This document shows, in pieces, positions 32,866 through 43,975 of a DNA stretch of 64,000 nt (positions within the stretch are counted from its first letter, which is position 1; each line of letters opens with the position of its first letter). This stretch comes from Brachycybe producta. Its lineage: Eukaryota; Arthropoda; Diplopoda; Playtdesmida; Andrognathidae. A program made the translations under genes and the position numbers. The DNA lies in assembly GCA_036925085.1 (NCBI GenBank), contig JAUPFP010000028.1:2006001-2070000 (forward strand), in the 5' to 3' direction. The notes beneath the pieces were generated by a model that was not told the DNA's origin, did not search any database, and saw nothing but the letters and a program-made list of their open reading frames with translations.

Positions 32866-34740
32866 TTGCTTCTAAATTTTAGACCTTGCACATTGCCTAG
32901 TAATTACAAGAAATAACTGTTTATCTCACTTTCGCATTGTAACAAATACTAATGAAAGGTACATCAGATAGTAAAATATACAGTATGCAACTGAAATAAT
33001 GCACCAACCTATTATTACCAAAGTATAGAGTGGCACACAGCTAAATTCAGTATTTCAGATATCATAAAAGCTACAACACATTTAAAACTTTGGTAAATTA
33101 ATTGTTAACAACATAATTGTACATAAAAATGAATTTTAAAAATTTAAAAAAATGATTGAAATTTAAAAACTAATGTTTTAAAAATCTCAAACTAACGATT
33201 TTCTAAACGTTGTTTTACTATTTTTTTTTTAAAAAAAAGTTATAACTACTTTAATTATTTATCATTTTAATTCATGTTTTGTAGAATTACATGTTGATAT
33301 GATTTTAACATAGTATGCCTTAAGTTTGAAATGTTTAGTTTTTAAATGTTTCTGAGATATTACATTTTAAACAACATTGTGTGTCACTCGAAACTTTCTA
33401 TATTTGAAGAATGTTTAGTTCTGAGACATATTGTATAATATGGAAGGAGGGCATTTTCTTTTCTTGTTACAAATTAGTTGTTTCTTCTCCTTCTTGTATG
33501 ACTATTTTTATTTCTTGTACAAGATTATTTTTTGGTCAAAATTAAATTATGGCAGCTGTTGTTATAAGTTGTATATATATATAAAAGAATATACTTGTAT
33601 ATACTTAAAATATATAGGCCTACTATATGCAATGTATAAAAAAGAAAGATAGAATGTTTGGCATGAAGTTTACATAGAAACAAATTGAAGTGATGGGCTA
33701 AGATTTTTGAAAATTGGTTGGGTGGAGGCGATGGATACATAACAACAATGCCGAGAAGCATATTGTTATATATTATTTTGTTGTTTCAAGTCTTGGCTTT
33801 ATATACTTTAGTCTTTATTTTATAGTTTGAGGGGTAGGGGTTTACTCCTCAAGTACTTGATTAAACTATATGACATCGTAAAATGTCGCTAAATTTTTTC
33901 TTTTGTGCCCAAAAGCTTTAAGCTTTTCAGTTGTTGTTCATACATTGTCCTTTTTTTTTTAGAGAGGTTTGTTGTCTCTCTCATGCAAATTACCTTTTTA
34001 ATAGCGATATTTTTTCAAAGAAAGAAGAATTTTACAACATATGTACTTCTTCTGCATTATACACATAAAAATACATACAGTACCTACTAACATGTAACGC
34101 CTTTACTTGAAAGACTATATGCTAATTCAGTTTGCTTTGATATATATACACTGTGATTATATAACCATTTTCTATTACTAAAATAAAATGTTTGAATAGA
34201 TTTCTTTAAAAAAAAATGTTTTTTTTTATTTCTTAATTAGTATATAAATTTAATATATCTTTACATTTACAGCAAAATTTACAGATGTAGCGCAACATTC
34301 CATGGCATTCCATGTCATAGCTGAGTTTGGCCAATTGATGGCGCCATCACGACTTAAAGATGACACAATCACTTGGTACAGCGATTTTTCCGTAGAGTTC
34401 TATGTTAAAGTTTCATTGGCTAACTTCTTAGGGGGGCCATCTTTTTTCCTACTCCACTAGAGGCGCTTATTGGACATATGGCTCATTGCAATTAATTCAG
34501 AGACGCTTTGCAGCGAATCTTGCTTTAAATCTTGCCAATGTGATTGCACTTAATACCTCACCATTTATCTTACTCTTTACCTCACCGTTTACCTCAATTT
34601 TCAAGTTGCACACTATATGTTGTGTAATTCTGTAATACAATCAGGTTGAGTAATGTGACAATGGTTAACAGGGGCGACCGCAGGAGTTAGGACTGTTTGA
34701 AAGGGTTTGCAAGTGGTGAAAGCTAAATATGAAAATTGTT
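32866..34740. other. AT-rich non-coding stretch
   Basis: Contains the solo CATTACTC end near 34640-34660, and a GGCGCCATC / AGGCGCTTATTGG region at 34335-34470. No gene is recognised. Confidence 0.4.
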
Positions 34741-34837
34741 ACATTTTGTAGAGAATAGCCTCTAAGACACTCAGATAACACCATTTTCTAACACATTTTG
34801 TAGAGAATAAGACACTCAGATAACACCATTTTCTAAC
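34741..34837. repeat. Recent tandem duplication of about 50 bases
   Basis: ACATTTTGTAGAGAATA, then TAAGACACTCAGATAACACC and ATTTTCTAAC, occurs twice back to back. The second copy lacks seven bases (GCCTCTA or equivalent) present in the first. The rest is identical. Confidence 0.95.
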
Positions 34838-35082
34838 AGTGATCAGTGATCACGTAGAATAATCAATAATACATTTCTTTAAAAACAAAAAATTATTTAT
34901 TAAAAGAAGAAATGCGGTTTTTGAAAGGTGTGCCGCTCCCCCTTGCCAATAGCTGCGGGCGACCATGACGGCTCATAAGTCGCATTTGAAAAATATGCAA
35001 ATGAAGGTGTAGCAATAGGTATAAAACTGATTATTTTTTTTTTAGAATCAGCATTAAGAACAAATAATATTAAAGTATTTTT

Positions 35083-35157
35083 AAACCCTTAAGTTATTAA
35101 TTTACTCTTTTACATTTAAAGTATTTTAAAAGAGTAAATTAATCACTTAAGGGTATT
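35083..35157. repeat. Hairpin with CCCTTAAGT...ACTCTTTTA arms
   Basis: Arms 35083-35112 and 35127-35157 are reverse complements with few mismatches, around a 14-base loop. The words CACTTAAGGGTATTTTTATG match the inner arms of TT1, so this may be a remnant of that family folded on its inner sequence. A solo right end, AAACCACC followed by TTAA, lies at 35365-35375. Confidence 0.75.
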
Positions 35158-36369
35158 TTTATGTTACGACACTTTTTTCACTTTTGGGCCAAAATAGGCC
35201 TACAATAAAAAGTTGGCTAACGTTAAAAAATTTAAAAATGTAGTCACTTTTAAATTGCTGCAGTTGTAAAATGTTTATTTTAAAAGATATGGTTAGGCAC
35301 CTTACAGTACTTTCATTATGTAAACCTTTTTTTTTTTCTGAACTGTATAAACAAATTTTCTTGTAAACCACCTTAATATGATAAGTAACAAAAAAAATAG
35401 TATTTTTTTTTTGCTATTAAAAGAAAACATTAAATAAGTTTTCTCATTAGTTTTGAAAACTTAAAAGAAAATGTGTTATTCGAGATGCAATTAGAAATCG
35501 AAGTGAATATCCTCAAGTAATAAATTTGCTGTGCTCTCTTATATACAGTACAGTATATACCTGAGTTTTAATCTAATCTAATATATAATGCTGTTGTTAC
35601 CATATAACGAGGTTTTTGTTTATGATCGTTGCAGTGATTTATGTGTGTGTGTGTGTGTTTAAGATAGTTTTAAAAATACATGCATACATACTGTACGTAA
35701 ATAGTGTGTGCCCATAAATTAATTTCTTCAATAGGAAGTTGTGTGATTGAAAAGCTGCTACTATGGGGAAGATATTTAGTTAGATACATACATGTACATG
35801 CATACATACATACATACATACGGGGAGATAAAGAGTGGGAGGGCTGTAAAAATCGATAATTTCTCTTCAAATGCATTTAGTCCTCAGGTGTCTGTATATT
35901 GCATGTTGCAAAAATGTTGTTGACGTTACTGAAAGAGCAAGAAGCAGCAGTAGTAGTAGTAGTAGTAGACACTACCATAGGGACATTTGCATTTTATAAT
36001 GTGCCTTCTGGCAAACTCAACAAAATTAACGCTTTATTATCACTACTTGAAACACATGTTAGAAGGGAACTTAATTTTGTATTTGTATAAAACTTTACAA
36101 GATAGATAATTTTTAATTAAAAAGATCTTTTTGACATGAACGCGCAACCGCTCGAATGATTAAAAATATGTTCAGAAATTTATATATACATATGACAAAT
36201 TTTAAAATAAACAATATGAATAGAAAAACTATTAAGACTGACATTTTTTCTTTAATTTTTATTGCGAGTTCAACATGTAAAGAATAGACGGGAAAGAAAG
36301 TGTTAATTTTTGGTCGCTGTGGTGGCAATTTGGGCAAAATTGTCGAAGTCAACATTCACTTAGGGAGGT

Positions 36370-36462
36370 TACACAACACAGAAGTATCGATGTGTATGCC
36401 CTCCTACACAGGCTCCGCTTTTAACGTCTATTATATGCATTCTCATATTACAAGAAGAGTGG
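36370..36462. mobile_element. Fragment of the TTATTACACGGCAC MITE family
   Basis: CAGAAGTATCGATGTGTATG, then CCCTCCTACACAGGCTCCGC and ATGCATTCTCATATTAC, resemble the inner part of the copies at 21292 and 29554. The TIRs are missing. Confidence 0.5.
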
Positions 36463-36517
36463 AGGGTTCAAGTTCAAGTTCAAATGACAAGTTTCTTTCA
36501 CGAATTTGTGCCTTTTA

Positions 36518-36911
36518 ACCTTGTTTTCAATACAAAAATGAACTGTAGTTACATAACCAAGGTTATAGTTAACTGTAAACAAGCTAGAAGTTGTGTTGTT
36601 GTGTTTGCATTTTTTTTAAAACACCTGTGGTTAAATGATTTTGTGTCACTTCCTGTTCAACAGGTGTAATTTTTGTGCAATTTTCATTTGTCAGTCAGTC
36701 AAATATTGAGTTTTTTTCTTTATCCACCCTGTTGTTTGTAGGCTAAATGTGTTTGAACTCGCAAAAATTGACGTGTTTAATCCATATTGTCTCAATGCAG
36801 GTTATTGTTCAGAAATTTAACCATGGTTAATTTAATCACATTTGTTACCAGTAGAAAATGAATGGTGGTTAACTTTTTAACTGTAGTTAAATTTTGTAGT
36901 GGAAACAAGGT
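36518..36911. mobile_element. MITE of the CCTTGTTTC family, best-preserved copy
   Basis: Left end ACCTTGTTTTCAATACAAAA, then GAACTGTAGTTACATAACC. Right end AACTGTAGTTAAATTTTGTA, then GTGGAAACAAGGT. The two pair as a TIR of about 40 bases. Inner landmarks TTAACCATGGTTAATTTAAT, GTGTCACTTCCTG and GTCAGTCAAATATTGAG are shared with the copies at 12324 and 39835. Length 394, non-coding. Confidence 0.88.
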
Positions 36912-38387
36912 GGTAATGTAGAAATGCTGCATGAGGTTTTCAAATTTGGATGTCTTTTTTTTTAAATTTCACAGTAGAAACTTCAAAAGCTTTTTTTTTT
37001 AGAAACTAGAATAGGGAGTGAAAGTTTAAACTTCTTACAGTTTTATATTTAATTTTTTTTTGTTTAGTTTTAATTCATAAAAATGCATTATTATACATAT
37101 TAATTTCTAATTTTAGTTTCTAAAAGAAACTTTCAGTTGTTCTTTACTGTGTTGCTTCTAAAAAGCTGAGGAGTCCATTTTTATTACACCTTGAATAAAG
37201 ACCTACCGGTATTTGAATTATTGATTTGTGCATATAACATTCATTAAAAACAACTTAGTAGTGCAATGTATGCTTGTGGAGCAATAAATTAGTTGCTGAT
37301 ATTGATGTTATTAAAAGGGGGCACTTGATCAACTTAATGGGAGCATTGTATTGGTAGGCCTAATATTAAGTTACGAGCCTGTCTAATTTAATATAATATA
37401 ACCTATACATGTATGAATAAATAGGAAGTTTTAAATTATAATAATACACAGTATAAAGGGAGCAGTGACCACTTTTTTTTATTTTCTCTTAGAAAACGTA
37501 TGCATTTAAATCTGAAATATGCTTTATTAAAGCTACATTACTTTATGTAGACATATGGTGCTGACAAAGCAGTCTTCTTGTTTTATATATAAAATAGATT
37601 TCAATAAAGTCGTTAAGTCGATATGGTTTATGGAAAATCATAACTTCTCAGAATGATTTTGCTTTCTTTCTCCAATTTCAACTGGGTTTTTTGCATTTTT
37701 TTTTCTCTTAAAAAAAAGTAAAACCATAAAATGAAATTGGATAAAAAAAAATGTAGCTGTGTTGGATATTTTTTTTCTTAAGAAAAATGAAGGATTCTAT
37801 TTGATATATGAGTGAGATTAAGTCAAGAATTTAGAGTTTGAATAATTTCTCATACAAAAAAAGCATGAATATCCCAGCCTTAGATTCATTTTTGTGTGGA
37901 TTTCTGTACATTACATATATATATTTTTTTTGGTCTACAAAAAGAAAATAATATTTTTTTTTACTGAAATTGTTCTTTTTTTTTAAAACATCTTAAGAAA
38001 TTGAATTAGATCTTGTGTAGTTACTTTAAAAAAAAGCCCTAAAGTATTAGCCTACGATTACACCGCAATATCCATTTAACTTTTTTCTAAAGTAAATAAT
38101 TTCTTATATACCACTTGTATTGCTGTAATCTCCATTTGTTATGACATTAAGCTTGTATTATTGTATCTCTTTGTAGTTTAATTTGAAATATTTCTTGAGT
38201 AAATCGAGTTTTAAATTGTTAAGAGATTTGAGGCATATTTTTTAAGACAAGTTTGATTCTTCCTTGTATTTTGTAGAAAAACAGAAAAGATTGACCCGAT
38301 TGTAGAACAGTTTGCCTATTTGCTCAGTCTTAACATTTTGCTAATATGACATGAATTACATACATGTACAATAAATCCGTTTATTTT
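36912..38387. other. AT-rich non-coding stretch
   Basis: TTTAGAAACTAGAATAGGG at 36999 and TAGTTTCTAAAAGAAAC near 37116 form a worn inverted pair reminiscent of TT1 inner arms. Otherwise featureless poly-A/T rich DNA. Confidence 0.4.
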
Positions 38388-38660
38388 ATGGACGTTTGAT
38401 CGAACCATTCGTGACCATTATGGCAAAATTGACGAATTTTGTCTTATCTATAATTTAATTACGGATATCTGGAATTAATTATAGAATAGCGACGATTCTA
38501 CACTTTTAATTGCGAATATCCATAATTAAATCGGGCATATCTATTATTTGAATTGCAGATATAAATAATAATGTATTGTGGCTGTACATGTATATGATAT
38601 TCATACTTGGGACATTTTCTAATGAATGGTTCTCCACAATGGTTCGACCGAAAATGCATT
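38388..38660. mobile_element. MITE, GGTCGAACCATT family, copy 1
   Basis: Left end TTGATCGAACCATTCGTGAC. Right end ATGGTTCGACCGAAAATGC, read inverted. The inside holds repeated ATTAATTATGG, TAATTGCGAATATCC and ATAATTAAATC words of about 20-25 bases. Best copies are at 49076-49342 and 43821-43975. Confidence 0.75.
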
Positions 38661-39736
38661 AAAAAAGACGTCTTTAATGTATGGTGATCATTATAATGTA
38701 TTAAAGAAAATTCGTAAGAAACATCATTTTTAACCTCTGGAGATTTGAAATTAAAGTTTTAGGTATTGTAGATTCCTCTAGGTATCGTGGCTGCTACATA
38801 AATTCAGTTTAATAATTTTAGATAAGTTAAATTTTCACGTGTTGTATTGTATTGTTACACATTCATTTAAGTTAAACTAAAAAACCGACTTAAAAGAAAC
38901 TATTATTTATTTTTTGTTATAGTAAATGTCATTACCAGACATCAGTAAATACTAGATTTAATTAAGTTAGGTTTAAAATTAGTTTAGAATAACTGTTCTT
39001 AAATGGTGGCATCCATGCTTCATTTCATCCATACTTGATTTCAACAGTATGGCTCTGGAGATATGGGGACATATTGGGATATTCCATTGGGGGTTTGTAA
39101 TCGTAAAAAAGTTTGAAAATTCCTGGTTTAGAGTTTTGCAAAACGCAAAAAAAAAAAACTAGTACTAGTTTTTGTTCAGCGAAATTAGCATTAACTGATT
39201 TTTGATATTTACTGTAACTTGCCTTGAAACAGTAAGAAAATTCAGTGAAACGCATTATTAATAATTGAATATGTACTATCAGTCTATCATGATGTCAAAA
39301 ATAAATATTTAATAGCTTTTTGAAAAAAAAAGTAAAACGAATTTTTCGCTTTCCGCAAACATAAAAGTGAAAAAAGCAGAAATAAAACAAGATGTCTCTT
39401 TTGAAACTGCCAGGAAATGTTTATTAAATAATAAATGTTTTGGATATTTTTTTAGTTTTTGAATAAACTTCAAGTTTGTTCTTCAGGTTGCTTCTAAAAA
39501 AGTTTTTTGGAACATTAGGGTGTGGTATTTGTAATGATTTGCTAACTGTGAAATAGTCAAAGCTAATGCTGAACTCATGAAATTTTGATAGGAAGTTTAT
39601 CTTGTAAAAAGTTGGTTATTTTAGCACTACAGTAGCTTTGACTTTCTTACAGTTAGTAATTATTAAAAACTACTTACCCTCAAGTCTAAGCCATCTTTAA
39701 GACATTAGGACTATTTTAATTGCAAACACTAATAAT
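38661..39736. other. AT-rich non-coding stretch
   Basis: No gene or repeat with clear ends is recognised. Confidence 0.4.
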
Positions 39737-39834
39737 ACCCTGTTTCCAGTATAAAGTTAACTGAAGTTAAAAAAACAAGGTTATAGTTAATATAGTCAAG
39801 CTAAAAGGTGTAGTTAAGAAAACTACATTTTATG
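39737..39834. mobile_element. Left fragment of the CCTTGTTTC MITE family
   Basis: ACCCTGTTTCCAGTATAAAG, then AACAAGGTTATAGTTAA and GTCAAGCTAAAAGGTG, match the left 80 bases of the copy at 36518-36911. It stops where the next copy begins. Confidence 0.7.
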
Positions 39835-40461
39835 CCTTGTTTCTACTGCAATTAAAAAGTTAACCACCGTTAATTTTCTAGTGGAAACAAATGTATGTTA
39901 AACATGATTAAATTCCTGACTAATGTAGTTAACTCTAACTGCATTGACTCAATGTGATTAATTACATTATTGAATGGTTAAATACATGAATTAATGTGTT
40001 CAAACAAAGTGAGAAAACTCAATTTTTGACTGAATGACATTTCACAAAATACAAAACCATCTTCATTTGTTACGCTTGTGATATATTAAAACAATTATTA
40101 TGTATGAAAATATTTTTTAAAAAAAAGTGATATTCAGAAGAAACAAAAAAAAAACTTAACAAAAAATTGGAATTTGCATCGAGACAGAAAAATAGCAACA
40201 ACAAAAAAACACCTATTTTATTTTATTATTAGTTATGAATTTATATTTATTTTATTTTTTAACATGGGAATTTCTTTTTCAATTTTTGAGTTTTTTTTTT
40301 ACAGCGCTTATTAAATTTTTAGTTTTATTACCGAAATTTACCGGTATTACCGGTTTCGGTAATGCTGCATTATCGAAAAACCGGTAAAGCTATAAGACGA
40401 CCGGTAATGAAAACCATAGTTTGTTATGTAACTGCAGTTAATTCTTGTAGTGAAAACAAGA
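39835..40461. mobile_element. CCTTGTTTC MITE, copy enlarged by inserted sequence
   Basis: It begins CCTTGTTTCTACTGCAATTA and ends GTAACTGCAGTTAATTCTTG, then TAGTGAAAACAAG. It shares AAACATGATTAAATTCCTGA and CAATTTTTGACTGAATGACA with the other copies, but is about 230 bases longer. The extra block (about 40075-40412) contains four ACCGGTA/TACCGGT words around TTTACCGGTATTACCGG and is absent from the copies at 12324 and 36518, so it was probably inserted. Confidence 0.75.
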
Positions 40462-40554
40462 TATAAGAATTTAACTGTTATTGTTTTTAAGAGCCTAGAT
40501 ATAGCGTTTATTTCAAAACTTCTCCGAATGTAGGCGCTGCGATCGTTGTTGAAT

Positions 40555-41040
40555 GAAAAACGGTTTTTTAACGTTTTTTCTCCCGATTTGAAGTCGCATA
40601 ATAATTAATAGAAAAATAATTTCGCGTGCTAACCTTATAAAAAGAAAACATCGTGAAGCCAATAGATTAGTGCACGTGCTCATTATTATGTGATTGTTTT
40701 AAGTCGTTTTTAATGGGAGTTCTTCAAATGTTTGGGTGACGGTTTTTTGGCCCTACGGGAATTAACATGGAGTTATAAAACGTACTATTTTAAACGTTAT
40801 TAAAAATAGAAAGAAATTTTCAAATTTTATAAAAAGTAAACATCGTGAAGCCAATACATGAATGTATGTGCTAATTATTTTGTTATTGTTCTAAATCGTT
40901 TTTAACGAGAGTTTTTCAAATGTTTCTGGGATGGTTTTGGGCCCAGTGGGATTTAACATGGGGTTAAAAAACGAACGACTTTGAACCTTGTTTAAAAATA
41001 GAAGGACCTTTTCAAAAATTATATAAATAGAGCATGTAAA
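40555..41040. repeat. Tandem repeat with a period of about 191 bases, 2.5 copies
   Basis: TTATAAAAAGAAAACATCG, then TGAAGCCAATA, at 40637 recurs at 40828 as TTATAAAAAGTAAACATCGT, and again, weakly, at 41018. The intervening AAGTCGTTTTTAATGGGAG / AAATCGTTTTTAACGAGAG, TTCAAATGTTT(G/C) and TTAACATGG(A/G)GTTA also repeat in register. It is satellite-like and non-coding. Confidence 0.85.
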
Positions 41041-43081
41041 GAACAATACTTTTTATTGCATTTTGCGCTTTACTGTATTTTAATTGAGCAATTGTGAGGC
41101 GATTTCTTGCAGTTTTAGTAACACCATATAAGAACACTCATTTGTCTCTTTGTCGTCTGCTCAAAACAACAAGATGGACGTGGATCTAGGCTCTTAACAG
41201 CAGTTAACATTTATATAATGTGTAAACATGGTTTAACTAGCTTGTGGATGTTTTTGTGTTCATTCAGTACCACGACTTTTGATTAGTTTTTGTATTAATC
41301 ATTTTTTATATATTTATTTATTTCTTACTTTTTCACAATAATTATTAATTAAGCTTTGTCCATAAAACCTTTATCAAATCATTAGCTCCAGTCAGTATAA
41401 ATAAAAAAGAGGCACTGAGTAAAAAAAAAATTTAATGCACATATATGGTATTAACCTGTGTAATGACTCAATTTTTCTGTACAATTAATAGATTAATTGT
41501 AAGATTTCGCTGTAAAAGGCATTTTCCATATGTGAGATTATAGCATCCATATAAAGAAATAATTATAATTAGTATGAGATCGTTTTACGTTGAAAAGATT
41601 CCTTTCATTAAGAATATAATCAACTGGTGTGTATGGCAATATTAAGTAATTTACATGTTCTTAATTTAAGAAAATGTATGTTATAATAACAATTGAAATA
41701 GCTTTTTTTTTTTCTAATGAAATTACTGCCATTTCCGTTTGTGGGATTTTTTGATGTTAATCGTTTCAGTTGTGTTTGTCTTTTTACTGTAGTTAGAACA
41801 GCTGTTAGAAATGCAACGCCATTACAGGGCTTTAGATGCATTAGGATAATGATGATGTTGGTTGTATTTACCCTAGTATGTGTGGTCTATTTCAACAGTC
41901 GTTAAAGAATTTTACTGTTTTAAACCCAATTGGTTCGTTACCATATATATATATATATATATATATAGTTTTATATATGAACTTTTATGGAGAAGACGAG
42001 TTTAACGAGATAATCATATTGCCCTTCACCATATTACCCTTTTGTTTAAGTTTACCTAGTTTAGCTAGTTTTAGCCTTATTATTAAGTTAATTACAGTGC
42101 TGCTGTTGCTGCTGGTGCTGCGTCTGCAGTTTTACTTACAAATTGTTAAAACTATATTATATTGTAGTCAATAAAAATTTTATACATCCTAGAAACTCAC
42201 ATCAAAAGTACTAATGCTAGAAATTAAAAGTTCAGATTCTAAAATTAATAAAGTTAATAGCTTTAATAAGAAAAAGATCAGTTTCTCGAAAATTAGTTTC
42301 TGAAAAAAAAAAAAAAGAACTGTGTGTCTGTTATTTTATTTTAACTTTATACAAGTTATGTCACAGAAATGTCACAAAATTTATTGCAAATTTAAAAAGT
42401 GGTGCAGCTAAATCGTTTAAAATAAAATATCTGAGAAATTATAAATATTACACATTTGAAATTTCATTTGGCTGTTAGCAACATATCAAATATAAAGTTG
42501 TAAAAAAAATAAATAAGTAAAGAATTAAAATAAAATTATTGTTTTTTTTTTTTAAAAAATGGAGGTTTTAAACTGCAATATATTTTTTCTGATGGAAACG
42601 ACACTTGAACTTGACACTTGAACTTCAACTTTTGAACCCTCTGAGCAGGGATAAAACATAAGACAACCGTATATTCATAGGTAGTCATTAAAACAAGGGT
42701 TGATATTGAAGTCCAATTGCTAAGTTGATGTGTTTAATTTGCACCTTACTGGGTTTTATAAGAACCTCAGATCCTCTAAAAAAAAGCTCTAAAATCAATT
42801 CTTGATTCGATATTTTTTAAAATTATTATACCTGGGTCCCACATGTGGGGAAAAAAAAGGTAAGAAACAAAACAGAAATACAAATACAAAATTTTAGAAA
42901 TGTTACCTCTGCATTTCTGTTTTTGCGTTCAATGGTTACATTACAATTGCAATTAGTACTCTGCTAGCAGCCAAAGAGGCCTATGACAGAGGGACATAAA
43001 AGTCCGCATGCAGCATTAAGCATTGTCAAGTACATATACATGCACATACAGTGTATAAAAAACTAAATGAATATACAAATG
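41041..43081. other. AT-rich stretch with a (TA)n run and the LINE 3' flank
   Basis: A TA run lies at 41942-41968. A small GGGTCCCACATGTGGGG repeat starts at 42835. Bases about 42960-43081 probably hold the 3' untranslated end of the LINE remnant that follows on the - strand. No other gene is seen. Confidence 0.4.
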
Positions 43082-43270
43082 TCAATCCCACAAAACAAAA
43101 TTATCTCCATTCACCACTGCCTCAGGAAGAGAGTTCCATTGTCTTATAACTCTAGGAAAAAAAGACCAATAATATGAATCTGTCCTAGCGAAAATCTCCC
43201 GAATTTTTTTTTAGAGTGGTCAGCCTTACCCATGTATAGTGCCTTATGAAAAACTTCGAGAAAACTATTG
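43082..43270 (-). pseudogene. LINE (non-LTR retrotransposon) ORF2 C-terminal remnant
   Basis: On the - strand the frame ends at a stop at 43082-43084 and reads, towards its C-terminus, IFARTDSYYWSFFPRVIRQW, then NSLPEAVVNGDNFVLWD. The ARTD...SFFPR.IR.WNSLP arrangement is typical of the last part of LINE reverse-transcriptase proteins. Just upstream, after a frameshift in an A9 run (near 43215), LEVFHKALYMGKADHSKK continues the match. Nothing recognisable precedes about 43270, so this is a 5'-truncated copy, as is usual for LINEs. Confidence 0.8.
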
Positions 43271-43518
43271 AATTTACGTGGAGAAACAGTGAGGATAAGC
43301 CATAAAAAATACTATGCATTTGAAACACGCCTTTCTTATTGGCTGATAAATTTCCAATCAGCTTGAAAATATAGAAAAAGTTGATTTTCAGCTTTTTTTT
43401 TTATTCTGCCAAATAAATAAAATTATATTAGACAAATTAAGTTTTCATTTGACTTTTTTTTTTGCTGGATGTGGGACATTGACCTTAGGGTAGATAGGGT
43501 ATATGAAGTAAGGGGGGT

Positions 43519-43689
43519 ATATACAGTATGTCGCATCCATTTGGTGTAATTGTCCATTACACAAAATATGTATGTCCATTTCGCGTTTTGAATCAGGCCA
43601 ATCTAGGTTCATTTCGCGAAATGGACATTCACTTCGTGTAATGGACAAATTACGCCAAATGGATGCGGCGACATACAGTACAGTATATA
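43519..43689. repeat. Fold-back element with ATGTCGCATCCATTTGG arms
   Basis: The left arm (from 43519: TATACAGTATGTCGCATCC, then GTGTAATTGTCCATTACAC and GTCCATTTCGCG) pairs with the right arm (CGCGAAATGGACATTC, then CGTGTAATGGACAAATTACG and CCAAATGGATGCGGCGACAT). The words (A)TGTCCATT and its complement recur about every 20-25 bases in each arm, a build like the element at 13375-13553. Confidence 0.88.
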
Positions 43690-43820
43690 AATTTAAAGAC
43701 TAGTCACATTAACAAGTTAGTGCTGTTCAGAATGATAGTTTATTCTCACTTTCAATGTTAAACATTGGCTTTAAAAGCTGGTTCGTCCAACATTTTAAGG
43801 CGTTTTTTTTTCTTCTTTCT

Positions 43821-43975
43821 TCTGCATTTGTATCCAAACCATTCATCACTACTAAGGAAGGCAGTTAGTTAGTTCCTTAACAAAAATGCTCTAATAATGG
43901 ATATCCATAATTGGGCCAGTTTGACATAGAACGGCCCTCCATAGTAGTCATGAGTGGTTCGACCACAAATGCAGA
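43821..43975. mobile_element. MITE, GGTCGAACCATT family, copy 2 (short)
   Basis: Left end TCTGCATTTGTATCCAAACC, then ATTCATCACTACTAAGG. Right end CCATAGTAGTCATGAGTGG, then TTCGACCACAAATGCAGA. The TIR is about 37 bases. The interior keeps AATGGATATCCATAATTGGG and GACATAGAACGGCCC. Confidence 0.85.
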
